Assembly: GCA_002471275.1 (NCBI GenBank)
Contig: DKPQ01000017.1
Location: 806,001-870,000 of the forward strand
Source of the DNA: Flammeovirgaceae bacterium UBA7330
GTDB taxonomy: Bacteria; Bacteroidota; Bacteroidia; Cytophagales; Cyclobacteriaceae
Length of the DNA: 64,000 bases
Direction: 5' to 3'
In this document: in pieces, positions 44,183 through 53,400 of the stretch
How the letters are laid out: each line of letters opens with the position of its first letter
Position numbering within the stretch: the first letter of the stretch is position 1
The notes under the pieces: generated by a model
What the model was told of the DNA's origin: nothing
Databases searched by the model: none
What the model saw: only the letters and a program-made list of their open reading frames with translations
Position numbers and translations under genes: made by a program

Positions 44183-44189
44183 CAGAACC

Positions 44190-44389
44190 ACCAAACACCC
44201 TTAATCGTAATATTCTGATAATCAGATAGTTAAATATTTTCAATTGGAGGATTTGAATAGATTTGGTAAAAATGAAGCATAATTCTAATTTCAAATCATC
44301 AATCAGCTATAAAAACATTACTGAACCAGCTAAATTCAGTTCTCAACCAGCTAGCGAAAATGCACCTTTCAACCGGGTGCATTTTTTAT
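44190..44389 (+). ncRNA. Candidate small RNA or leader ending in a terminator
   Basis: No plausible protein lies between 44190 and 44356, yet a strong terminator follows. Three copies of AAYCAGCTA at 44301-44309, 44324-44332 and 44345-44353 are spaced 21-23 bp apart. I infer a short non-coding transcript, or an attenuated 5' leader of the OmpA gene at 44517. The 5' end is a guess based on the third operator-like repeat. Confidence 0.3.
44357..44389 (+). terminator. Rho-independent terminator upstream of the OmpA gene
   Basis: AAAATGCACC (44357-44366) pairs exactly with GGTGCATTTT (44376-44385) around nine bases. The right arm runs into a T tract to 44388. No annotated gene precedes it on this strand, which implies an unannotated transcript or attenuation. 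Confidence 0.75.
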
Positions 44390-44516
44390 TTTACAACTAT
44401 TATGCCAGTTTATACCTGTTCGTTTACCTTATTTTAGGATTCTCTCACAATGGTACGTTTCCATTTGTCTGTTTATTTCACTATTTTAATTGTATGAATC
44501 ATTTGAATTACCAACA

Positions 44517-46430
44517 ATGAAACTTTTATTAGCCAGCATTATTCTGCTATTAGGAATAGCAACCGTCCATGCGCAAAGCATCAATAATTATAGAGAGGGT
44601 CGTAAAGCTTATGAACAAGGAGACCTTACTACAGCGATAGATCTTTTTGAGAAAGCAGTCATTGCCAATACCGAATATGCGGATGCCTGGAACTATTTGG
44701 GTTTAGCCTATGTCAAAATGGGCATGTATTCCCAGGCTGTCAATGCCTTTCAAAAACTGGAGAGCATTGATCCCGGTTATTTTCCATGGTATCATTTTGA
44801 AGCTGCCAACTCCTATATACAATTAAACCGGTTTGATGAGGCCAGAGCCTCCATTAATAAATTCAAGACGAAGTTCCCTAATACACCCAAGTATGCCATC
44901 TATCATCATATGGCCAGAAGCCGCGAAGAGTATATCAGCCAAAGCCCTATCATCCGGGCCCAGGTTTCAGAGATGTCTACTCCCGTGCCCATATCTCGGG
45001 TGAATAGCGAGTATGGTGATTATACACCTCAGGTAAACCCAACGGGCACAAGGTTATATTTTACCAGTGTCCGTAAGGGTGGATTCGATAATCAAAAAGA
45101 TACCATAAATGGAAGGAACTGGGGTGAGGATATCTATTTTTCCAGTTTGGTGGATAGCTCCTGGAGTGCTCCTCAGTTACTACCTGAACCATTGAATTCG
45201 ATGGGAGATGATTTTGGATCCTCTTTTACCGGTGACGGTCAATTGATGGTATATGTAAAGTGTGATGATGACGAAGGTATTGGAAACTGTGACCTGTATA
45301 TTACCCAATTGAATGGGACTGAATGGACTATTCCGCAAAATATGGGCAATGTGGTCAATAGCAATATGTGGGATTCGCAACCCACTATTAGTTCCGACGG
45401 GACCAGAATCATATTTGCTTCCACACGTCAGGGTGGATATGGAGGAATGGACCTATACATGACACAAATTAATCATTTGGGTGTTTGGGGCGTTCCGCAA
45501 AATTTGGGAAGTACGGTTAATACACCTTTTAATGAGAATGGCCCGTATCTGGCACCGGATGGTAAAACACTTTACTATGCAAGTACCGGACATCCCGGAT
45601 ATGGCGGCACGGATATCTTTAGCTCTACTTTTGAAGATAACAAATGGTCGAGACCATTGAACCTTGGTGCACCATTGAATTCGGAAGGTGACGATACACA
45701 ATTTACCATCTCAGCAGCTGGTAAAGCCTATTTTGCCTCCTCCAGGTTAGATCCAAACAACTATGATCTTTTTGAAGTCGAACTTCCGGATTACCTCAAG
45801 CCTAAACCAACCATCATTATTCAGGGAGTGGTGACTAATGCCAAGACTACAGACCCTGTGGGTGCAGTTGTGTTAATAGAAGATATCAATAGTGGTGAGC
45901 TTTTGGCAGTCAATAAGAGTAATTCGGTGAGTGGTGAATATCTGGTAGTGTTGCCGGCGGGTAGAAACTATAGTGTTTCCACCACCAGTGAGGGGTTTTT
46001 CTTTTATTCGGAAAGCTTTGAGATCCCTAAGGATACCAGCTATGCCGAGATCACCATGGATATTGCCCTGGAGCCAATAGAAAAGGGAACAAAGGTGGTA
46101 TTGAACAACATCTTTTTTGAAAGTGGGCGCGCCGAACTCAAACCAATTAGTTATGTAGAGCTCAACAAAGCAGTGGACCTCTTAGAAAAAAACCCTACCA
46201 TGGTTATCGAAATCGGAGGGCACACGGATAATCTTGGGTCTGATGAACTCAATCTAAAGCTGTCTCAAAGTCGTGCGGATGCAGTGAGAGATTATATGAT
46301 TCTGGCGGGCATAGATGAAGCCAGGATTCGTTCAAAAGGCTATGGTGAATCTACACCGATCGAAGATAATTCCACGGAAGAGGGGAGAGCAGCCAACAGA
46401 AGGACAGAATTTGAAATTGTAGAATTTTAA
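44517..46430 (+). CDS. TPR-PD40-OmpA family envelope protein
   Basis: The ATG at 44517 (637 residues) gives a good signal peptide (MKLLLASIILLLGIATVHAQ). Tetratricopeptide repeats follow (about 22-135), then PD40/WD40-like propeller blades (about 155-430), a carboxypeptidase-regulatory-like domain (about 435-525) and an OmpA C-terminal peptidoglycan-binding domain (about 530-637, with EIGGHTDNLGSDELN and LSQSRADAVRDYM). The same order of domains is seen in PorE and related T9SS-linked proteins. It tethers an outer-membrane complex to the cell wall. A paralogous design lies at 55800 in the T9SS operon. Confidence 0.85.
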   Translation: MKLLLASIILLLGIATVHAQSINNYREGRKAYEQGDLTTAIDLFEKAVIANTEYADAWNYLGLAYVKMGMYSQAVNAFQKLESIDPGYFPWYHFEAANSYIQLNRFDEARASINKFKTKFPNTPKYAIYHHMARSREEYISQSPIIRAQVSEMSTPVPISRVNSEYGDYTPQVNPTGTRLYFTSVRKGGFDNQKDTINGRNWGEDIYFSSLVDSSWSAPQLLPEPLNSMGDDFGSSFTGDGQLMVYVKCDDDEGIGNCDLYITQLNGTEWTIPQNMGNVVNSNMWDSQPTISSDGTRIIFASTRQGGYGGMDLYMTQINHLGVWGVPQNLGSTVNTPFNENGPYLAPDGKTLYYASTGHPGYGGTDIFSSTFEDNKWSRPLNLGAPLNSEGDDTQFTISAAGKAYFASSRLDPNNYDLFEVELPDYLKPKPTIIIQGVVTNAKTTDPVGAVVLIEDINSGELLAVNKSNSVSGEYLVVLPAGRNYSVSTTSEGFFFYSESFEIPKDTSYAEITMDIALEPIEKGTKVVLNNIFFESGRAELKPISYVELNKAVDLLEKNPTMVIEIGGHTDNLGSDELNLKLSQSRADAVRDYMILAGIDEARIRSKGYGESTPIEDNSTEEGRAANRRTEFEIVEF

Positions 46431-46448
46431 AGATAAAAAGTTATTCTT

Positions 46449-46481
46449 TTTGAGATGATGCCAATATATGCAGTAACTTTG
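46449..46481 (+). promoter_or_regulatory. Full Bacteroidota promoter of the helicase gene
   Basis: TTTG (46449-46452), a 21-bp spacer, and TAACTTTG (46474-46481) match both elements of the Bacteroidota sigma-A consensus. The transcript would start about 46488, leaving a leader of only a few bases before the TTG start at 46495. Confidence 0.65.
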
Positions 46482-46494
46482 CAGCTTAATACAA

Positions 46495-48207
46495 TTGCAT
46501 TTGAGTCATTTTAAAAATCTGGGACTGTCAGAGTCATTACTTGAAGTCCTGGATCAAATTGGGTTTTCAACACCCACACCAGTACAGGAACAAGCCATTC
46601 CTCAACTTCTGTCAAACAATCCAACTGATTTTATTGGCCTCGCCCAAACGGGGACTGGTAAGACAGCTGCATTTGGTCTACCCTTGTTAGACCTCATAGA
46701 TGAGAGTCAGAAGGAGATACAAGCCATTGTGATGGCACCAACCCGAGAGTTGGGTCAGCAGACAGGTACGCAACTCATCGATTTTTCACGTAACAACCCC
46801 GAAATCAGAGTAGAAGTGGTCTATGGTGGAGCCGCCATTTCCAACCAGATAAAAGCATTAAAGCAGCGACCAAAAATTGTTGTGGCAACACCCGGAAGGC
46901 TGATTGACCTGCTTAACAGAAAAGCATTAAACCTGGAAAGTGTAAGATATGTGGTCCTTGATGAGGCCGATGAAATGCTCAACATGGGTTTTAAGGAGGA
47001 CATAGATACCATTTTGTCGCATACTCCTGAAGAGCGAGTAACGTGGTTGTTTTCTGCTACGATGCCTCCGGAGATCAGAAAGATTGTTTCCAGGTACATG
47101 AAGAATCCTATTGAGGTTGCTGTTAATACCGAGGAAAAATCCAATAAAAATATTTCTCACCAGTATGTGGTGACTAAAAGCTCCAACCGACTGGCGGCTG
47201 TCCGTAGATTCATGGAGATACAACCTGAGATGCGGGGGATCATGTTTTGCCGTACCAAAAGAGAAACTCAGCAGATTGCTGATGAGCTTTCGGGTATGGG
47301 ATATGGTGTGGAAGCACTGCATGGAGACTTGAGCCAGGGCCAAAGAGATGCTGTGATGAAGCGTTTTAAGACCCGGTCAATGCAGCTTCTGATTGCTACA
47401 GACGTAGCTGCGCGTGGTATTGATGTCAGTGACCTGACCCACGTATTTCATCATTCACTTCCCGATCAACTGGAAAGCTATACCCATAGAAGTGGTAGAA
47501 CCGCCAGGGCAGGAAAGAAGGGGATCTCTCTGGTCTTTATCAATCCAAGGGAAGGCCGCAAAATCACTGAGCTTGAGAAAAAAATCAAAGTGAAATTTGA
47601 GCAGGTAATGATCCCATCAATGGATGAACTGAAATTCAGCCGTATTCATCATTGGGCCAATATCATTACCAGTACCAGAGTGGATGACCACGCACCCAAT
47701 ATCCTCAACCAGCTGGAAGGGCATTTTGATGCATTAAGTAAAGAAGATATTCTTAAGCGGTTGATTACCATACAGCTTGACCACCTGATGGATGAATCAG
47801 ATGAGCTAAACGAAACGGCTCAATACAAGACTTCCGGAGGTGATAGGGGCAGTTCCAGAAGAGGCTCATCAGATAGTCAAAATCGCTATTTTGTCAATAT
47901 AGGCAGCATTGATGGAATGACAAAGGCCGATCTCGTTCACTTCATTTCTGATATTTCGAGAATAGACCGGAATTTCATTACTGAGGTCACCATGCAAAAG
48001 AACCATGCCTATTTCAATGTAGAAGGCGGACAAGACAAAGGTTTAGGAAACCGCTTTAAAGGTATTGAGATAGACGGAAGAAGTATCAGGGTAAACAGGG
48101 ACGATGATGATACTCAACCCAAGAAATCAGATCGTAAAGGGAAGAATAAGCCCAAAAGAAACCGGGAACAAGTCTCCGGAGGTAGGAGAGGTAGACGCAG
48201 AAGATAG
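46495..48207 (+). CDS. DEAD-box RNA helicase with DbpA-type RNA-binding tail
   Basis: The 570-residue enzyme begins at a TTG (46495); a second in-frame TTG lies two codons on and there is no ATG before the Q motif. It has motif I AQTGTGKT (50-57), PTRELGQQ, DEAD (156-159), SAT (187-189) and HRSGRTARAG. The C-terminal DbpA-like RRM (about 460-535) is followed by a basic Arg/Gly tail. Such helicases assist ribosome assembly and RNA turnover, often in the cold. It ends 3 bp before the convergent cyclase gene. Confidence 0.93.
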   Translation: MHLSHFKNLGLSESLLEVLDQIGFSTPTPVQEQAIPQLLSNNPTDFIGLAQTGTGKTAAFGLPLLDLIDESQKEIQAIVMAPTRELGQQTGTQLIDFSRNNPEIRVEVVYGGAAISNQIKALKQRPKIVVATPGRLIDLLNRKALNLESVRYVVLDEADEMLNMGFKEDIDTILSHTPEERVTWLFSATMPPEIRKIVSRYMKNPIEVAVNTEEKSNKNISHQYVVTKSSNRLAAVRRFMEIQPEMRGIMFCRTKRETQQIADELSGMGYGVEALHGDLSQGQRDAVMKRFKTRSMQLLIATDVAARGIDVSDLTHVFHHSLPDQLESYTHRSGRTARAGKKGISLVFINPREGRKITELEKKIKVKFEQVMIPSMDELKFSRIHHWANIITSTRVDDHAPNILNQLEGHFDALSKEDILKRLITIQLDHLMDESDELNETAQYKTSGGDRGSSRRGSSDSQNRYFVNIGSIDGMTKADLVHFISDISRIDRNFITEVTMQKNHAYFNVEGGQDKGLGNRFKGIEIDGRSIRVNRDDDDTQPKKSDRKGKNKPKRNREQVSGGRRGRRRR

Positions 48208-48209
48208 GC

Positions 48210-49268
48210 TTAGGCTTTGTCCTGGGTAGTAATTGTGTAGAGTTTTACAGTGCCAGAAGACTCGGTTTCTACGTCGCAGACATATTTTTTAATGAAGAAC
48301 CGAGGCAACGTCAGTTTATCCATCAATGCTTCGGATATGAGGTGTGATTGACCGGTCGATCTGCAGCTTTTTTCAATGATTCCACCTTCATAAAGTACAT
48401 GTCCGCTAAACACAATTTGGCTTTTCACATCTCCAACCTGCCCGATCACAACGTATCCGATGTGAAATCCTGCACAAAACTGGGGTAATATGCCATATTT
48501 GTTGAGGTACTTTTCACGCTTACTATTGATGACCTCAATCGCTTTGAAAAATGCCCTGATACAGTTGATGTTTTTGGTCCCGGCATCCACTTTCCAGGTT
48601 ACGACTACTTCATCTCCTACATACCTGTAAATGAGTCCGTTTGAGTTTACAATCGGATCGGTGATATCCTGAAAGAACTCATTGATCAGTTGATTAAACC
48701 TTACTTCTCCCAGTTTTTCAGCCAGACTTGTTGAATCATTGAGGTCCAGAAACATAAACACCCGCTCTTCTTTGGTTGGGTGATGATATTTACCGAATAT
48801 CATATTCAGTAAAACACCCTGACCCATTTTCAATGACATCTGATGAGTGAAAATGATAGCTGCACTTATCAGCAAAGTATAACCAATGATGATGTTGAAG
48901 TCTCCATGGATGATGAAAGATGAAAACTCGTCACTTCTCAAGTATTCGACGTATCCTTTTTGACTAAAAATGCTTCGGTTAACAGAATAAACAAGCAGGA
49001 TCAGTAGCACAAAGAATGCCGTATAATAGCCAGTCTTTAGCAGTACCTGAGGTATGAATTTCATTTTCCGTTTTAAAGGGTTGTTGAGATACAATTCAGA
49101 GACCGACAGGAAAAGACTGCCAATTATTCCAATCATGAGTCCATTGAGCAGGGCTATGGGGTCAAAGATTTCTCGTCCGATGATAGGATAGATCAGACCA
49201 AAGGATATACCGACCAGTAAAAACCTCCCTGTGATCCTTAGCTTTCTATTACCTATTCCAGCCGTCAT
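48210..49268 (-). CDS. Class III nucleotide cyclase-like membrane protein, metal-site half (C1-like)
   Basis: The 352-residue protein has about four to six membrane helices (about 13-140) and a class III cyclase domain (about 165-345). The two metal-binding aspartates are kept: Asp175 (FMFLDLND) and Asp219 (YVGDEVVVTW). The transition-state Asn and Arg of the GDVxNxxxR motif are gone; the region reads GHVLYEGGIIEK, with Tyr293 and Ile297 in their places. It is the second gene of a tandem pair, starting within the stop of its paralogue (ATGA). Alone it should not make a symmetric active homodimer. With the upstream partner it could complete one active site. Confidence 0.82.
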   Translation of the reverse strand: MTAGIGNRKLRITGRFLLVGISFGLIYPIIGREIFDPIALLNGLMIGIIGSLFLSVSELYLNNPLKRKMKFIPQVLLKTGYYTAFFVLLILLVYSVNRSIFSQKGYVEYLRSDEFSSFIIHGDFNIIIGYTLLISAAIIFTHQMSLKMGQGVLLNMIFGKYHHPTKEERVFMFLDLNDSTSLAEKLGEVRFNQLINEFFQDITDPIVNSNGLIYRYVGDEVVVTWKVDAGTKNINCIRAFFKAIEVINSKREKYLNKYGILPQFCAGFHIGYVVIGQVGDVKSQIVFSGHVLYEGGIIEKSCRSTGQSHLISEALMDKLTLPRFFIKKYVCDVETESSGTVKLYTITTQDKA

Positions 49269-50335
49269 ATTTCTGTCAATTTTTTGTCTTCTATTGAGTA
49301 GATAGAAATTTCATCGGCTTTTCCCTTGAGTTTAAAACTGCCCATTGGTTTAACATCAAACAATACAGGTATCGTAAGTCTATTTAGAAGAGCATCAGAT
49401 ATGACCAGTTGTTGATCGAGCTCTTTACATTTTCCCAACATCCTGGCTGCTGTATTCATGGCATCGCCCTGGAAAACAATCTGGGTCTTGATCTTCCCTA
49501 TTTCAGCTCTTACCAGCTTACCAAAATGTAGGCTGGCAATGGTTTGTGGTATGATGTTGTATTTATCAAAATAGAATTCTTTCCTTGATTCCAACTTGTC
49601 AATAAGTGCATAATACGCCCTGATACAGTTGGCCTGATAGGTGCCCTTTTCCGGCCTCCAGGTAACTACAACCTGATCTTCTACATACTCATAAATAATC
49701 CCCTGGTGTTGTACAATGGGTGTTGTAATATCAAATAAATAGTCATTGAGGAAGTTGAAAAAATCGTATTCGCTTAGTGTTTTTGAAAAGTGACTAACAT
49801 TTTTTATTCCAATAAACAGGATGATCCTTTCCTGTACAACAGGCTGATGAAAAGTACCCGTGATGAAGCTCACCAACATTCCTTGCCCCATTTTTCTGCT
49901 GATCATCCGGGTAAAATTGATTGAAAAAGCAAAGAGCAGGGCATAGAGTATGGCTACACTAAAATTACCGTCGATGATATAGGTGTTAAATTCATCAGAG
50001 TGGATCACCTGCGTGAAGGACATGTCCATACGAAAGGATCTGGAAACAATTGTCACTACCAGTATGACAGAAATGATCAGAATGATATAAATGACGGTTC
50101 GAAGGCATAGTTGTGAAATAAAACGCATTTTTCGGGAGCCTTTGGTGAATACCCACAGCTCAAGAAAAGAGATCAACAAGCCAAGCAGGAGCCCAATTAC
50201 TGCCCCATTGACAAAAGGGTACATGTTTGAAAACCCGTTGGAAAAAGATACATAGATAATTCCCAGTAATACACCTACACTTATGATCTGAAAGGAGACA
50301 CGAAGTTTGATCTTCTGATTGACAGTTAGGCTCAT
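49265..50335 (-). CDS. Class III nucleotide cyclase-like membrane protein, Asn/Arg half (C2-like)
   Basis: This 356-residue paralogue of the downstream gene shares its membrane helices, the linker (RKMGQGMLV) and the cyclase domain (about 168-350). The transition-state Asn294 and Arg298 are intact (GDAMNTAARML). The first metal Asp is replaced by Gly176 (LFIGIKN, codon 49808-49810), while the second is kept (Asp220 in YVEDQVVVTW). Glu216 sits where adenylyl cyclases carry Lys and guanylyl cyclases carry Glu, so cGMP cannot be excluded. It is transcribed first and coupled by 4 bp to its partner. The signal sensed by the membrane part is unknown. Confidence 0.82.
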   Translation of the reverse strand: MSLTVNQKIKLRVSFQIISVGVLLGIIYVSFSNGFSNMYPFVNGAVIGLLLGLLISFLELWVFTKGSRKMRFISQLCLRTVIYIILIISVILVVTIVSRSFRMDMSFTQVIHSDEFNTYIIDGNFSVAILYALLFAFSINFTRMISRKMGQGMLVSFITGTFHQPVVQERIILFIGIKNVSHFSKTLSEYDFFNFLNDYLFDITTPIVQHQGIIYEYVEDQVVVTWRPEKGTYQANCIRAYYALIDKLESRKEFYFDKYNIIPQTIASLHFGKLVRAEIGKIKTQIVFQGDAMNTAARMLGKCKELDQQLVISDALLNRLTIPVLFDVKPMGSFKLKGKADEISIYSIEDKKLTEI

Positions 50336-50477
50336 CTGATAACCTGACCTTAACAGCCAGTTTCTACAATAAATTTAGAGGAATTGGTTTAATCTTTTCC
50401 GAAAAGTTCAAAGTGATGACATATCCGATAGTATTAACTTAAGTAATATTTGTATTATTTTTGGGATAATTATCGCT

Positions 50478-53400
50478 ATGACTAGTTTTCGCCAAATATT
50501 ATTTTCCTTAATATGCTTAGTTTGGGTATGGGCTGGTTATGCCCAGCAGCGTGGTCAAATACTCAAAGCAGGGGACAGTGTACTTGATCCTAATGGTGAC
50601 GGCTATATTACCGCATCAGGTGGTCCTTTTTCCATTGATGGGTATTACGTTGATGAATTTGAGCTTAAGATGTTTGGACTCCCAATTGCGGGAGATGGGG
50701 AGACAGACGGTGATGCCCAGCAAAGTTGCTCTACCACAGACCTGGCTACAGACACCACCGGATTTTCCTCGTATGGAGTTCTCGAAAATGGCAATCTTAT
50801 CTTTAGGTTCAGACTGGCAGGGAACAGACCAAGTGTTGAATCTTATACCATTTTAATAGATACCGATAACCGCATTGGTCCATCCGATCCGAACTATACA
50901 CCTGATAACCCTGGATTTGAAGTAGATATAACGCTGATTAAGAATAAGTCACAAGGAGTTTTTGTTTACAATATAGACGGAATAGACAATTGCCCAACAC
51001 CACTGGCTGGCTATCCCTTCTCTACCCATTTTCAAAGTTCAGTAGCAGGGACCACTTCTTGTAATGACGCTGATTATTTTTATGACTTCTATATACCATT
51101 TCAGGTGCTAACCGATGAGTTTGGTATCACTGCACAGACAGAATTACGCTTTATGGCAGTCACCAATGTATCGGCCACTTGCGCCATGAGTGGCAATATT
51201 TCAGATGTTGGTGGTGTGAATGATGACAATTATTCGTCACTTGAAGAGATGTTTGTTGCGCTTTCAGAATCACAGTGTCCAACTGCAATTGAAGATCTTT
51301 GCCAGACGTGTGATGGTTTCAAAGTAGGAACTACTGAAAAGCCCGATATCAATCAACCCGTCAAAGTTGGGGAAAGTCTGATTACGGGGACTTCAGAATC
51401 CCTGGCTAATATTTTTGTTTCTGTTTTTGATGGAACAGGGTCACTTGTTGAAGATCTGACCACAGCTTCTGACATAGATGGCAACTGGGAATTGACATTG
51501 GCACAGCCACTTCAAAATGAAGATTCCATTACTGCCCGTGCACAGATCGAAGGCTCGTGCTCCTCCGGAATTTCTGAATCTGATATCAGCTTTGCACTGG
51601 TTATTGTCAATACACCTCCTGTCATTAGTGGTTCAACGGGAAATTTGAATTATACAGAAAATGCAGATCCACTCTTGATATTTGATGATCTTAGCATTTC
51701 GGATGCAGATGATACCGAAATGGATTCTGCCTGGGTGACCGTCACAGCAAACTACAATATTTCGGAAGATGTAATCACTTTGCCACCAGGTCAGGGATTA
51801 GACATTAGCTGGGAACCTTCGTTGACGAGAGTAAAGATCTTTGGGCAAGCCTCATTGGTCGTGTATGAGTCTGTGATTCAGGGGATTGCCTATAGCAACT
51901 CAAGCGATGATCCTGATCTTGCTGTAAGATCATTTTCTATCATGGTGCATGATGGCCTGGATGAAAGTAATGTCCTCAGCCGATCCTTTGATATCACACC
52001 GGTAAATGATCCTGCAGTCTTGTCAGGGGATGCGAGTATCATTCCATATACAGAGTCTGATACTGACGTAATCATTGAAAATACGCTGGTCATTTTCGAT
52101 TTGGACGACAACTTCTTTGAAGGGGCAACCATATCATTCACTCAGGGCTATGATGCTGTGGAAGACACCTTGCAGTTTACGGATCAAAATGGGATCACCG
52201 GTTCTTTTGATGATGGAACAGGGTTGCTGACTTTATCGGGATCTGCTTCCCTGGCAGACTATCAGACCGCCTTAAGAAGTATCAAGTATGAGAATTTGCA
52301 TGCTGGCAATGATGGAGTAGAGGTGATTGATGATCCTACTACCCGGATAATTGTCTTCCGGATTGACGATGGAGATGATCTGAGTAACGTCCATTCAGTC
52401 AGTATTGATATGGATATAGGACCGAATGTGGCCCCAATATTTGTTGATAATCTAACTGACAAGAATCCTGTCGATACAGTAGTAATGAACTTACTTGAGG
52501 ACAGTGTACTAGACTCTTGTTTGGTTGCTTTTGATGCGGATGGAGATCCCGTAAACCTTCAACCAGGATTCTCCTATGAAAATGGGGTAGGCACCGTGGT
52601 ATTAGCTCCTTCAGGTGGGCTGTGTTTCACCTTCACACCAGATGCCAATTACAGTGGTAGTGAATATGTGAGTTTTACAGGATGTGATGAAGTTTCCAGC
52701 GGCTCTTTGTGCGATAATGTTGTCGTTGAGTTTAATGTTATTCCTGTGAATGACCCTCCTGACATCGTTGACGAGAGCAATAATCCGATAGACACAGTTT
52801 ATTATACGGCAACAGAGGACATTGCTGACAATTTTTGCATTGATGCCATAGATATTGAATCTAACACGCTGGAGTTTTCTGAAGCTGTTTCGGTTGCGGG
52901 AAATGGAATACCAACAATTCCTGATCCGAATACACTATGTTTTGATTACGTGTCAAACATGGATTACTATGGCAATGATACCCTCAGATTGGTGGTCTGT
53001 GAACAGGGAAGCACCACTCAATGTGACACCCTTGTTGCAATCATTGAAATATTACCTCAGAATGACCCTCCTGTGATACATGTAGGAGGGCTTCCTGTTG
53101 ATACGGTATATTTTGATGCCCTGGAGGATGTCATTACCCAAATGTGTGTCACGGCCACAGACCCTGATATGGATGCTTTAGAGGTTGTTGATGCCAGTAC
53201 GATAGAAGGTCCGGGAATTTTTGAGCATCTACCTTTAGGCGATTTGTGTTTCTTCTTTCAAAGTGAAAAGGATTCGACAGGTATGGTCTATGGAGAAATT
53301 GTGGTCTGCGACAATGCATCAACTGCTTTATGTGATACTGTGGTCGTTGCAGTGAATGTAATTCCTCAGAATGATCCGCCAGTGATTGTAGATGAAGATA

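Larger units (their letters stand above)
43974..44516. other. 543-bp AT-rich intergenic region
   Basis: This is the longest stretch without a gene. It holds three direct copies of a 15-bp motif, a 13-bp palindrome (TCTGATAATCAGA, 44214-44226), three short AAYCAGCTA repeats (44301, 44324, 44345) and a clear plus-strand terminator (44357-44389). A frame across 44263-44520 runs through the terminator and does not look like a protein. The arrangement suggests a small RNA or an attenuated leader ahead of the OmpA gene. Confidence 0.6.

Noticed and set aside
44301..44353. Short AAYCAGCTA repeats as a CRISPR array
   Set aside because: Units of 9 bp with spacing of 21-23 bp and only three copies do not fit CRISPR, and no cas genes are present.
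44263..44520. 85-codon frame upstream of the OmpA gene
   Set aside because: It runs through a terminator hairpin and ends in the next gene's start; composition follows the AT-rich spacer.
50456..50463. TATTTTTG as promoter of the T9SS operon
   Set aside because: It fits the -7 consensus, but no -33 element lies at the right distance and the region is very AT-rich.
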